From Roseovarius sp. MMSF_3281 (lineage in GTDB: Bacteria > Pseudomonadota > Alphaproteobacteria > Rhodobacterales > Rhodobacteraceae), in NCBI RefSeq assembly GCF_030733685.1, contig NZ_JASHIM010000002.1, forward strand, positions 310,001 through 374,000: a stretch of DNA of 64,000 nucleotides, given 5' to 3'. Below the pieces are notes generated by a model. It ran no database searches and was not told the DNA's origin. It saw only the letters and a program-made list of their open reading frames with translations. The position numbers and the translations under genes were made by a program. This document shows, in pieces, positions 34,446 to 42,046 of this stretch; positions within the stretch are counted from its first letter, which is position 1; the number at the start of each line of letters is the position of its first letter.

Positions 34446-34560
34446 ATATCGGAATGTTTTTCAGGGGCTTAACGCCCGATCCAAAGACGGATGATTGCAA
34501 TAAGCAGCGTTGCCGCAGCCAGCAGAACCATCCATTTTCGGAATGTTTTTCGGTCAGTGT
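34446..34560 (+). ncRNA. Candidate antisense RNA B (3' end unknown)
   Basis: The RNA's 5' segment TCGGAATGTTTTTC (34449-34462) is identical to the antisense of the module B start region (34538-34551), 14 of 14 bases. It shares no such match with module A. No terminator is visible before it runs into the small frame, so it may be fully cis-antisense; the end given here is simply the start region of that frame. Confidence 0.4.
34469..34531 (-). CDS. Very short hydrophobic peptide, module B (putative type I toxin, possibly frameshifted)
   Basis: From the ATG at 34531 this reads 20 residues, MVLLAAATLLIAII then RLWIGR, nearly the same as module A but with different codons. Upstream, the codon aligned with the module A ATA is CTG (34557), eight bases after a perfect Shine-Dalgarno. 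That frame (LTEKH) is one base short of joining the hydrophobic part. Either a frame-disrupting deletion has occurred, translation starts at 34531, or the ribosome slips by -1 on GAAAAAC. Confidence 0.45.
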   Translation of the reverse strand: MVLLAAATLLIAIIRLWIGR

Positions 34561-34562
34561 CC

Positions 34563-34593
34563 TCACCTCCTTTCGCCGCTAAGGGTCGCGGCG
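34563..34593 (-). promoter_or_regulatory. Perfect ribosome binding site behind a hairpin, module B
   Basis: AAAGGAGGTGA at 34563-34573 follows a 6-bp stem (CGCCGC with GCGGCG, 34574-34593). The loop is the same as in module A, while one closing pair is lost (G-C to G-A). Confidence 0.7.
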
Positions 34594-34637
34594 ACACCAG
34601 AAGTAAGGTCGAATTCTTCGCAAGCCGTTAAGCCGGG

Positions 34638-37600
34638 TTAAGCCACCATCGACTCGGCTTTCTTCAGGTCAACCGATACCAGTTGGCTCACCCCTTGTTC
34701 GGCCATGGTCACGCCGAACAAGCGGTCCATCCGGCTCATCGTTACGGCGTGGTGGGTGATGATCAGGAAGCGGGTTTCGGTGCGGCGGCACATCTCGTCG
34801 AGCAAATCACAGAACCGCCCGACGTTGGCGTCATCCAAAGGCGCGTCCACCTCATCCAGCACACAGATCGGCGCGGGGTTGGCCAGGAACACCGCAAAGA
34901 TCAACGCAAGCGCGGTCAGGGTCTGTTCGCCCCCTGAGAGAAGCGACAGGGTGGCCAGCTTCTTGCCCGGCGGCTGGCACATGATCTCAAGCCCCGCATC
35001 CAGCGGATCGTCGCTTTCGACCATCACCAGATTGGCCTCACCGCCACCAAAGAGATGTGTAAACAGCATCGAGAAATTGCTGTTCACCTGCTCAAAGGCG
35101 GTCAGCAACCGTTCGCGCCCTTCCCGGTTGAGGCTGGCAATGCCGTTGCGCAGGGTCTTGATCGCCTCCTCCAAGTCTTCTTTCTCGGACAAAAGCGTTC
35201 CGTGCTCTTCCTCGACCTCGCGGGCGTCTTCCTCGGCCCGCAGGTTCACCGCGCCCAGTGCATCGCGCTGCCGTTTAAGGCGGTTTACATCCGCCTCGAT
35301 CGACTCGGAGGCGGGCATTTTCTCGGGGTCGGCGCCCAGTTGCTCCAAAAGGCTTTCGGGCGTGCTGTCTTGTTCCTCGACGATCCGCTCGGCAGCATGG
35401 TCACGGGCCTCGCGGGCGGCGTCGCTGCGCGCCTCGGAGCGGGCCCGCGCCTCGCGCGCCTCGGAGGCTGTGCGCTCGGAGTCGCGTTCGGCGGCTACCG
35501 CTTCGCGCGCGGCACTTTCCCCGGCCGACAGTTTGTCGGCGGCTTCGGCGCGGCGCGCCTCGGCCTTGTCGATCTCAAGGCCCAACTCATCACGGCGGGC
35601 GGCGATTTCCTCGGGCTTGGCGCTGGCCTCGGTCAATTCTTCCTCGGACGCGGCCTTGCGCTCGGCCAGTTCGGCGCTGCGCTTTTCGGCGGTCTCAAGG
35701 CGGTGACGCCAGCCGCTGATTTCCTTGGTGACTTCCTGTGACCGGCGGGTGCGGGCCTCGCCCTCGCGGCGGGTTTCGTCATGGGCCGAGCGTTTGGCCA
35801 TCATGGTCATCCGCGCGGCTTCGACCGTCATCTTGACGTCTTCGACATCGGCCCGTGCGGCCTCCAGATCACCCAAGCCTTGCAGGCCCGCCTCGGCCTC
35901 GGACAATTGCTTGCGTGCGGTAAGCGCCTCTTCCTCATGGCGGGTCACGGCAAGGCCCATCGATTCCAGCTTGGATTGCGCAAGGTTGCGATCCGCCTCG
36001 GCGCGGCTGAGCGCGCGGTTGGCTTGGTTCATCTCGGCATCCGCCGCCCGGCGGACCTCGCGCGCGGTGCGGTCGGCCTCGGTCAATTCCGCCAGTTTCG
36101 CGCGCAGGGTGTCATGCGCCTGTACTGCCCCTTCGGCGCGGGCGGTGGCGCGGGCCAATTCCTGTTTCAACTCTTCCAGACGGTTAAGCTGTTGAAGGCG
36201 CAGGGCCGCCGCCGAGGGCGCATCTTCGGCCCATGCCCGATAGCCATCCCAACGCCACAAATCCCCCTCGCGGGTTACCAGCCGCTGACCGGGTTTCAGA
36301 AGCGGTTGCAGGCGTGGCCCATCGTCAGGATCGACCAAACCGATCTGCGACATGCGGCGCGACAAAACCTCGGGGACCGAGACATGCTGATTTAGCGCGG
36401 TCACACCCTCGGGCAGGGTTTGATCCGTTTGATAGCCGGGTAGCACCATCCAGCCCGAAGGCCCGTCGCCCTCAACCTCGGGCGCGCGCAGATCATCGGC
36501 CAAGGCCGCGCCAAGTGCCTTTTCAAAGCCTTGCTCTACCTGCAGACGGTCCAGGATCTGCCCGCCCTCGGCGGTGTCGCGATCCACCAGTTTGGCCAGT
36601 GCTGTGACCTCGGCGGACAGCGCGTTGACCTCGCCCTCGGCCTCCGAGCGTTCGGCGCGCGCGGTGGTTTCACGCGATTGGGTTTCCGAGCGCGCCTCTT
36701 CGGCCCTGTTCAGGGCCTCTTCGGCGGCCTGCGCGGTTTCGACCGCAGCGGTCTCTGCGGCCTTCGCTTCGTCGTGGTCACGCCCTGCTTGGTCCAAAGC
36801 GTTTTGCGCGGCTTCGGCGGCTTGCCGTGCGCGGGCGGCCTCGGCCTCGCTTTTCTCAAGGGTTTTGCGGCTGTCCGAGACCAAACGCTGCGCCGATTGG
36901 TGGCGTGCGGCAAGGCGGGCCACATCCTCGGTCAGTTCCGAAAGTTGCGTTTCGCGATCCTGCAAGACTTGCGCGGCCTCGCGCGCGGCCTCGGCGGCAT
37001 TGGCCAGCTTTTCGTCATGCCCTTCGCCGGCCTTGGCCAGTTCGCGGGCCTCCCATTCCAGCCGTTCGATGGTTTCGCCCGCGTCGCGGTTCAGGCCCGA
37101 CTCGCGGTCCATGTCGCGGGTAAGCTGTTCGATGCGGTTTTGCAGGGTCTCGATCCGGGCGCGGGCGTTTTCCTCTTGGTCGTTGAGGGTATCGCGCTGC
37201 ACCTGAAGGCGTTGCAGAACCGCCGCCGCAATCGCCTCTTCCTCGCGCAGGGGGGGCAGGGCATCTTCGGCCTTGGCGCGGGCCTTGACCGCCTCGCGCG
37301 CCGCTGCTTCGGCTTGTGACGCGGCGGTGGTCCGCTCGCGCAATTCCTCTTCTGCACGGGCGCGGGCCTCGTCGGCCTCTTTCCAGCGACGATACAGCAA
37401 AAGCCCCTCGGCCTGCCGTAAGTCCTCGCCAATCGCGCGGTAGCGGGCGGCTTGTTTGGCTTGGCGAGCTAGTTGCGCCAGTTGGCCTGCCAGTTGTTCG
37501 ATCACGTCATCGACGCGGGCAAGGTTTTGTTCCGCGCCCTTGAGCTTCAATTCCGCCTCGTGACGGCGCTGATAGAGGCCGGAAATCCCTGCGGCTTCTT

Positions 37601-38099
37601 CAAGGATACGGCGGCGTGCCTTGGGTTTGGCGTTGATCAATTCACTGATCTGCCCCTGCCGGACCAGTGCGGGGGAATGCGCCCCGGTGGAGGCATCGGC
37701 AAAGAGCATCTGCACGTCTCGGGCGCGTACATCCTTGCCGTTCACCTTATAGGCACTGCCCACATCGCGGGTGATGCGGCGAACGATTTCAAGGTGATCG
37801 CTGTCGTTGAACCCCGAAGGCGCCAGCCGGTCGGAATTGTCGATATGGATCGACACCTCGGCAAAGTTGCGCGCGGGACGCGAGGCCGCCCCGGCAAAGA
37901 TCACGTCCTCCATGCCGCCACCGCGCATCGCCTTGGGCCGGTTTTCCCCCATGACCCAGCGCAGCGCCTCAAGCAGGTTCGACTTGCCACAGCCATTCGG
38001 CCCCACAACCCCTGTCAGCCCGTCGGCGATGAAAAGGTCGGTGGGGTCCACGAAGCTTTTGAAGCCTGTCAATCTGAGCTTGGAAAACTGCAAGGGCAC
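34638..38099 (-). CDS. smc: Chromosome segregation protein SMC
   Basis: A 1153-residue condensin ATPase. The N-terminal head has Walker A GPNGCGKS at residues 33-40, two long alanine/glutamate-rich coiled coils flank a central hinge (about residues 510-650), and the C-terminal head has the signature LLSGGEQTLTALAL and Walker B CVLDEVDAPLDD. With ScpA and ScpB it organises replicated chromosomes. The start has only weak upstream signals. Downstream on the same strand lie the two short modules. Confidence 0.96.
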   Translation of the reverse strand: MPLQFSKLRLTGFKSFVDPTDLFIADGLTGVVGPNGCGKSNLLEALRWVMGENRPKAMRGGGMEDVIFAGAASRPARNFAEVSIHIDNSDRLAPSGFNDSDHLEIVRRITRDVGSAYKVNGKDVRARDVQMLFADASTGAHSPALVRQGQISELINAKPKARRRILEEAAGISGLYQRRHEAELKLKGAEQNLARVDDVIEQLAGQLAQLARQAKQAARYRAIGEDLRQAEGLLLYRRWKEADEARARAEEELRERTTAASQAEAAAREAVKARAKAEDALPPLREEEAIAAAVLQRLQVQRDTLNDQEENARARIETLQNRIEQLTRDMDRESGLNRDAGETIERLEWEARELAKAGEGHDEKLANAAEAAREAAQVLQDRETQLSELTEDVARLAARHQSAQRLVSDSRKTLEKSEAEAARARQAAEAAQNALDQAGRDHDEAKAAETAAVETAQAAEEALNRAEEARSETQSRETTARAERSEAEGEVNALSAEVTALAKLVDRDTAEGGQILDRLQVEQGFEKALGAALADDLRAPEVEGDGPSGWMVLPGYQTDQTLPEGVTALNQHVSVPEVLSRRMSQIGLVDPDDGPRLQPLLKPGQRLVTREGDLWRWDGYRAWAEDAPSAAALRLQQLNRLEELKQELARATARAEGAVQAHDTLRAKLAELTEADRTAREVRRAADAEMNQANRALSRAEADRNLAQSKLESMGLAVTRHEEEALTARKQLSEAEAGLQGLGDLEAARADVEDVKMTVEAARMTMMAKRSAHDETRREGEARTRRSQEVTKEISGWRHRLETAEKRSAELAERKAASEEELTEASAKPEEIAARRDELGLEIDKAEARRAEAADKLSAGESAAREAVAAERDSERTASEAREARARSEARSDAAREARDHAAERIVEEQDSTPESLLEQLGADPEKMPASESIEADVNRLKRQRDALGAVNLRAEEDAREVEEEHGTLLSEKEDLEEAIKTLRNGIASLNREGRERLLTAFEQVNSNFSMLFTHLFGGGEANLVMVESDDPLDAGLEIMCQPPGKKLATLSLLSGGEQTLTALALIFAVFLANPAPICVLDEVDAPLDDANVGRFCDLLDEMCRRTETRFLIITHHAVTMSRMDRLFGVTMAEQGVSQLVSVDLKKAESMVA

Positions 38100-38192
38100 C
38101 TCGGGCGGGATGATTCCGTCTGACAGGAAATGTGACGGGCGCTTGTGCTGTCTGTCAATGCAGAACCCCTTTATATGGCGTTCCGGGGTGGG

Positions 38193-38201
38193 TTATCCAC
38201 A
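38193..38201 (+). promoter_or_regulatory. Consensus DnaA box upstream of smc
   Basis: TTATCCACA matches the DnaA box exactly, 94 bases upstream of the smc start. It stands alone; no cluster or AT-rich unwinding region accompanies it, so an origin is unlikely. The rest of 38100-38404 holds promoter sequence for smc and the B12 leader and no gene. Confidence 0.45.
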
Positions 38202-38404
38202 AGATATGCGCAGATTTCGATTGGTTTGGGCGATTCACTGCCCATGGCGGGGTGATGTTCTACCATCCCAAGCCCCGATTTGCGCTGCCGATTCTCTTTC
38301 ATCTTCGGATTGAAACCAATGCGGTCGCCATGGCGCGCCTGCCTTTCATCGCGTCGGAAACCGCCTTGACGGATCGGGACGCGACGGCCATACAAATCGG
38401 TGTA

Positions 38405-38596
38405 AAGGTTCCCGCATGGGCGCAAAGCGCTTTGGGAAAAATTGGGAATGACGTGACGGTGGACCCAAACAGGGCACCAATTCGTCAGCCGCCCCCGCGA
38501 CTGTAAGCGGAGAGTCCCCTGCCATTATGCCACTGGATCTGACAGGACCCGGGAAGGCGGCAGCGAGGCGATGACCCGCAAGCCAGGAGACCAGCC
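38405..38596 (+). promoter_or_regulatory. Cobalamin riboswitch
   Basis: The B12 core is clear: GCCCCCGCGACTGTAAGCGG, GCCACTGG, GGGAAGGCGGC, then the B12 box region ATGACCCGCAAGCCAGGAGACC. After it, CGCCTC and GAGGCG form a short hairpin immediately before the cbtB ribosome binding site, so adenosylcobalamin probably blocks translation of the cobalt transport genes. Confidence 0.94.
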
Positions 38597-38641
38597 TTTG
38601 CATGTGAAACCCCGCCTCGGGTGAGAGGCGAAAAAGGAGAA

Positions 38642-38812
38642 ATGACCATGACTGCATTGGTTCAAACCGTAAGCAAATCCACCCTTCTTTCGGTTGTTTC
38701 GGCGATTGTTCTGGGCTTTGGCATCATCACCGTTGCCGGGCACGTTCAGGCCGCGACGCTGCATGACGCCGCGCATGACGTGCGCCACGCAACCGGCTTT
38801 CCCTGCCACTAA
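38642..38812 (+). CDS. cbtB: Cobalt transporter subunit CbtB
   Basis: A 56-residue membrane peptide with one hydrophobic helix (about 13-35) and the C-terminal motif LHDAAHDVRHATGFPCH, the histidine-rich signature thought to bind cobalt. The ATG at 38642 follows AAAGGAGA. It is under the B12 riboswitch and three bases ahead of cbtA. Confidence 0.93.
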   Translation: MTMTALVQTVSKSTLLSVVSAIVLGFGIITVAGHVQAATLHDAAHDVRHATGFPCH

Positions 38813-38815
38813 GCC

Positions 38816-39496
38816 ATGTTTCAAAAAATCCTGACCAGCGCGTTGTTCGCTGGATTCTGCGCGGGGCTGCTTGCGGCCGCGTTGCAGTTCGTTTTCGTGC
38901 AGCCGGTTCTGCTTCATGCCGAGCTTTACGAAGGGGGCGACCTTGTGCATTTCGGTGGAGAGGCGATAAGCGCACATCCCGAATTGCCGGGCTTCGATGC
39001 CATGCGCGACGGGCTGAGCATCCTGTTCACTGTCCTGATCTACGTGGGCTATGCCTTGCTTCTGATCGGGGCGATGGCGCTGGCCGATGAGCGTGGTATC
39101 GCCATCAATGCGCGCAACGGCATCATCTGGGGCCTGGCCGGGTTCGTCGCGTTCCACTTCGCGCCCGCGATTTCCCTGCCGCCCGAAGTGCCCGGCGTTG
39201 CCGCCGCCGATGTCGCCGCGCGGCAGGTCTGGTGGTGGGGTGCGGTTGCCGCCACGGTCCTGGGCCTTGGGCTGATCGCCTTCGGCAACGGCATGGTGAT
39301 GTGGGGTGTGGCCGCGGTTTTGTTACTGGCGCCGCATATCATCGGTGCGCCGCACCCGGATGAATTTTCCGGTCCGGTTCCGCCGGAGATCGCGGCGCTC
39401 TTTGCTTCGCGGGCGCTTGGTGTCGGGCTGTTTGCGTGGGGGCTGTTGGGTCTCTTTGCCGGCTACTTCTGGCGCCGCGAAAGCGCCACGGCGTAA
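38816..39496 (+). CDS. cbtA: Cobalt transporter subunit CbtA
   Basis: A 226-residue protein with five to six hydrophobic segments. It begins MFQKILTSALFAGFCAGLLAA and contains FHFAPAISLPPEVPG and LLAPHIIGAPHPDEF, typical of CbtA. With CbtB it forms a predicted B12-regulated cobalt uptake system. The order cbtB-cbtA directly after the riboswitch fits. Confidence 0.94.
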   Translation: MFQKILTSALFAGFCAGLLAAALQFVFVQPVLLHAELYEGGDLVHFGGEAISAHPELPGFDAMRDGLSILFTVLIYVGYALLLIGAMALADERGIAINARNGIIWGLAGFVAFHFAPAISLPPEVPGVAAADVAARQVWWWGAVAATVLGLGLIAFGNGMVMWGVAAVLLLAPHIIGAPHPDEFSGPVPPEIAALFASRALGVGLFAWGLLGLFAGYFWRRESATA

Positions 39497-39557
39497 CGAC
39501 ACGGCCATCGGCAGGCTTGATTGCTGCCGGTGGCCCACTGATAACGGGAGATCGGGG

Positions 39558-40058
39558 ATGCCCCGCAATTTCATTTTCCTTTTGATGGGCTTGTTCTTCG
39601 GTACCGGCTTTGGCTTTCTGGTCGCCGCCGGGACTGGCGCGGAACTGGAAGGGCATGAGCATGGGACCGCGTCGCATGATCACGCCGCCCATGACCACGG
39701 GGGAGGGGATATGTCGGACCACGATCATTCCAAACTGATCGAGGCGGGCACACCTGCGCCAAGCCTGGCGCTCAGCATCCACCCCGACAGCGATCAAAGC
39801 CGCAACCTGCATATCGAGACTACCAATTTCACCTTCGACCCCGAAGGTGTGAATGGCCCGCACAAACCCGGCCACGGTCACGCCCATGTCTATATCAACG
39901 GCATCAAACAACCGCGCGCCTATAGCCCTTGGGTGCAGTTGAATGCCCTGCCCATCGGCACGCATGAGATCCGCGTCACGCTCAATGCGAATGACCACGG
40001 TCAATTGGCCATCGGCGGTGAGCCGATTGAGACGACGATCGAACTGGTGATCGAATGA
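39558..40058 (+). CDS. Histidine-rich exported protein in the cobalt cluster
   Basis: A 166-residue protein I cannot assign to a named family. A signal or anchor helix (MPRNFIFLLMGLFFGTGFGFLVAAGTGA) is followed by a histidine/aspartate-rich stretch (about residues 33-60) and a beta-rich domain with PGHGHAHVYINGIKQ and IGTHEIRVTLNANDH. The layout suggests periplasmic metal binding, probably cobalt storage or delivery for CbtAB. It lies 61 bases after cbtA. Confidence 0.8.
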   Translation: MPRNFIFLLMGLFFGTGFGFLVAAGTGAELEGHEHGTASHDHAAHDHGGGDMSDHDHSKLIEAGTPAPSLALSIHPDSDQSRNLHIETTNFTFDPEGVNGPHKPGHGHAHVYINGIKQPRAYSPWVQLNALPIGTHEIRVTLNANDHGQLAIGGEPIETTIELVIE

Positions 40059-40062
40059 TCCC

Positions 40063-40389
40063 TTACGCCGGAACCCGCCCCAGAAGGCAAAAGCGCAACC
40101 GCCCGGCGGGCCGCGCATCCTCGATCCAGCCATCGGGGCTTTCGGCGTATATCCGGGCGAACCCCATGGCATCGGCCAAATCGCCCTCGGCCTCGATTCC
40201 GCCAAACAGATACGTGGCCTTGCCCGGCGCACTAAAGGCCACCGACAAAGGATTGGCGCAATTCGACATGCAGGCATGTTCCTGCACCTCGAACTCCAGC
40301 CCCCGTGCCGCAATTTCCGCCCGCAGCGCCTTGGCAAAGCCCGGCCCGCTGCCGCATTCACATGTTGAACAAACCACGATCCGGTGCAT
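40063..40389 (-). CDS. DUF1636 family protein (second copy)
   Basis: A 108-residue protein opening MHRIVVCSTCECGSGPGFA with a second cysteine pair in HACMSNCANPLSVAFSAPG, the DUF1636/thioredoxin-like ferredoxin pattern. Unlike all its neighbours it is on the minus strand, divergent from cobW and convergent with the His-rich gene (5 bases between stops). It may hold a metal or iron-sulfur centre in B12 metabolism. Confidence 0.88.
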   Translation of the reverse strand: MHRIVVCSTCECGSGPGFAKALRAEIAARGLEFEVQEHACMSNCANPLSVAFSAPGKATYLFGGIEAEGDLADAMGFARIYAESPDGWIEDARPAGRLRFCLLGRVPA

Positions 40390-40459
40390 GCCGCTGTCCT
40401 TTCCCTTAGCGGAGTAAGACAGCGCCACCGCCCACGCAAGCCTGAGAAGGAGCCTGCCA

Positions 40460-41518
40460 ATGCCTGCCAAGATCCCTGCCACCGTCGTCACCGGTTTTCT
40501 GGGCGCCGGGAAAACCACCCTGATCCGCCACATGCTGGAAAATGCAAACGGCAAGCGCATCGCGCTTATTATCAACGAATTCGGCGACCTGGGGGTCGAT
40601 GGCGGTATCCTCAAGGGCTGCGGCATCGAAGGTTGCGCCGAAGATGACGTGATGGAGCTTTCCAACGGCTGTATCTGTTGCACCGTGGCCGAAGACTTCG
40701 TGCCGACGCTGGAAAAACTGCTGGACCGTGAGAATGCCCCCGATCACATCGTGATCGAAACTTCGGGCCTTGCCCTGCCGCAACCCTTGGTGCGCGCCTT
40801 CAACTGGCCCGAGATTTCCACCCGCGTTACCGTCGATGGCGTGGTCACCGTGGTCGATGGCAAGGCTGTCTCGGAAGGGCGTTTTGCGCATGACGTGGCG
40901 GCCGTCGATGCACAGCGCGCGCAGGATGAAAACCTCGACCATGAAACGCCGCTCTCGGAACTTTTCGCCGATCAGGTCGCCTGCGCCGATATGATCGTGG
41001 TCAATAAATCCGACTTACTGGAGGGCGACGAGGCCGAGGCGCTTGTTGGCAAACTGAAAACCGAAAGCCGAGATGGCGTGCAGGTGGTCAAATCCACCAT
41101 GGGCGCGCTGCCGGTCGATGTGCTTCTGGGCCAAGGCGTGGGGGCCGAAGGCGATATGGAGGCCCGGCACGAGGTACACCACCATCACCACCACGACGAT
41201 GATCATGACCACGATCACCACCACCACGATCACGACGATTTCGAAAGCTTCGTCGTCACCCGCCCCGAGATCACCGACCCGGCGGGCTTTGCCCAACAGG
41301 TGGCCGATGTGATCCGCGCTCATGACATCCTGCGCCTCAAGGGCTTTGCGGCGGTATCCGGCAAACCCATGCGCCTGACGCTGCAGGCTGTCGGCCCCCG
41401 CGTCGACAGTTACTTCGACCGCCCCTTTGCCGGGGATGAGGCGCGCGAAACCCGGCTGGTGGTCATCGGTCAATCGGGCCTCGACCGCGCCGCGATCGAG
41501 GCGGCGCTCTCGGCCTGA
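40460..41518 (+). CDS. cobW: CobW family GTPase, cobalamin biosynthesis metallochaperone
   Basis: A 352-residue COG0523 GTPase with P-loop GFLGAGKTTLIRH, the metal-binding motif ELSNGCICCTV (CxCC) and the GTP motif VNKSD. A histidine/aspartate-rich segment around residues 237-255 is a likely metal reservoir. It probably supplies cobalt to the CobNST chelatase. The gene overlaps the following GNAT gene by one base. Confidence 0.95.
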   Translation: MPAKIPATVVTGFLGAGKTTLIRHMLENANGKRIALIINEFGDLGVDGGILKGCGIEGCAEDDVMELSNGCICCTVAEDFVPTLEKLLDRENAPDHIVIETSGLALPQPLVRAFNWPEISTRVTVDGVVTVVDGKAVSEGRFAHDVAAVDAQRAQDENLDHETPLSELFADQVACADMIVVNKSDLLEGDEAEALVGKLKTESRDGVQVVKSTMGALPVDVLLGQGVGAEGDMEARHEVHHHHHHDDDHDHDHHHHDHDDFESFVVTRPEITDPAGFAQQVADVIRAHDILRLKGFAAVSGKPMRLTLQAVGPRVDSYFDRPFAGDEARETRLVVIGQSGLDRAAIEAALSA

Positions 41519-41970
41519 TGCTGATCGTCGAGGCGGCCAATCCCCGTGATCCGGGCCCGCGTGCGGTGCTTGAGGCCAGCCACGCCCTGATGCGCGATCT
41601 TTTTGAGCCCGAGGAGAATTATTTCCTCGATCTCGATGCGCTCAGCGGCGACAGCATCCGCTTTTTCGCCGCGCGCCGGGGGGATGAAACCTTGGGCACC
41701 GGCGCGCTTGCGATCATGGAGGGCTATGGCGAGGTGAAATCCATGTTCACCACACCCGCCGCGCGTGGCCGCGGTGTGGCTGCTGCCCTTTTGCGCGCCA
41801 TCGAGGATGAGGCCCGCGCACAGGGGCTCCCCGCCCTGCGGCTTGAGACCGCCGAGACCCTTCAGGCCGCCATGCGTCTTTATACCCGTCATGGTTTCAT
41901 CCGCCGGGGCATATTCGGCGACTACCGCCCGAACCAGACCAGTGTTTTCATGGAAAAGCCCTTGGTCTAA
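41518..41970 (+). CDS. GNAT family N-acetyltransferase
   Basis: A 150-residue acetyltransferase with KSMFTTPAARGRGVAAALLRAI as the acetyl-CoA loop and LYTRHGFIRRGIFGDY near the C-terminus. It is coupled to cobW (TGATG) and lies ahead of cobN. No known B12 step needs an acetyltransferase, so it may simply share the transcript. Confidence 0.88.
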   Translation: MLIVEAANPRDPGPRAVLEASHALMRDLFEPEENYFLDLDALSGDSIRFFAARRGDETLGTGALAIMEGYGEVKSMFTTPAARGRGVAAALLRAIEDEARAQGLPALRLETAETLQAAMRLYTRHGFIRRGIFGDYRPNQTSVFMEKPLV

Positions 41971-42046
41971 ACCCGCCCGATATGCTTTTTCTTGGCAAAA
42001 ATACCCAATGGCGTGCCACGCGCCCCAAGCACAAGGCCCGATCCTG

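Larger units (their letters stand above)
34405..34631. repeat. Tandem toxin-antitoxin-like module B
   Basis: The second module, between module A and the end of smc. It repeats the promoter block (34405-34452), a short frame on the minus strand, the ribosome binding site and hairpin, and an upstream block that ends close to the smc stop. The 65-base insert containing a terminator in module A (34155-34218) has no counterpart here. Confidence 0.8.

Noticed and set aside
38193..38201. Replication origin near the DnaA box
   Set aside because: A single box without a cluster, AT-rich region or origin genes is not enough.
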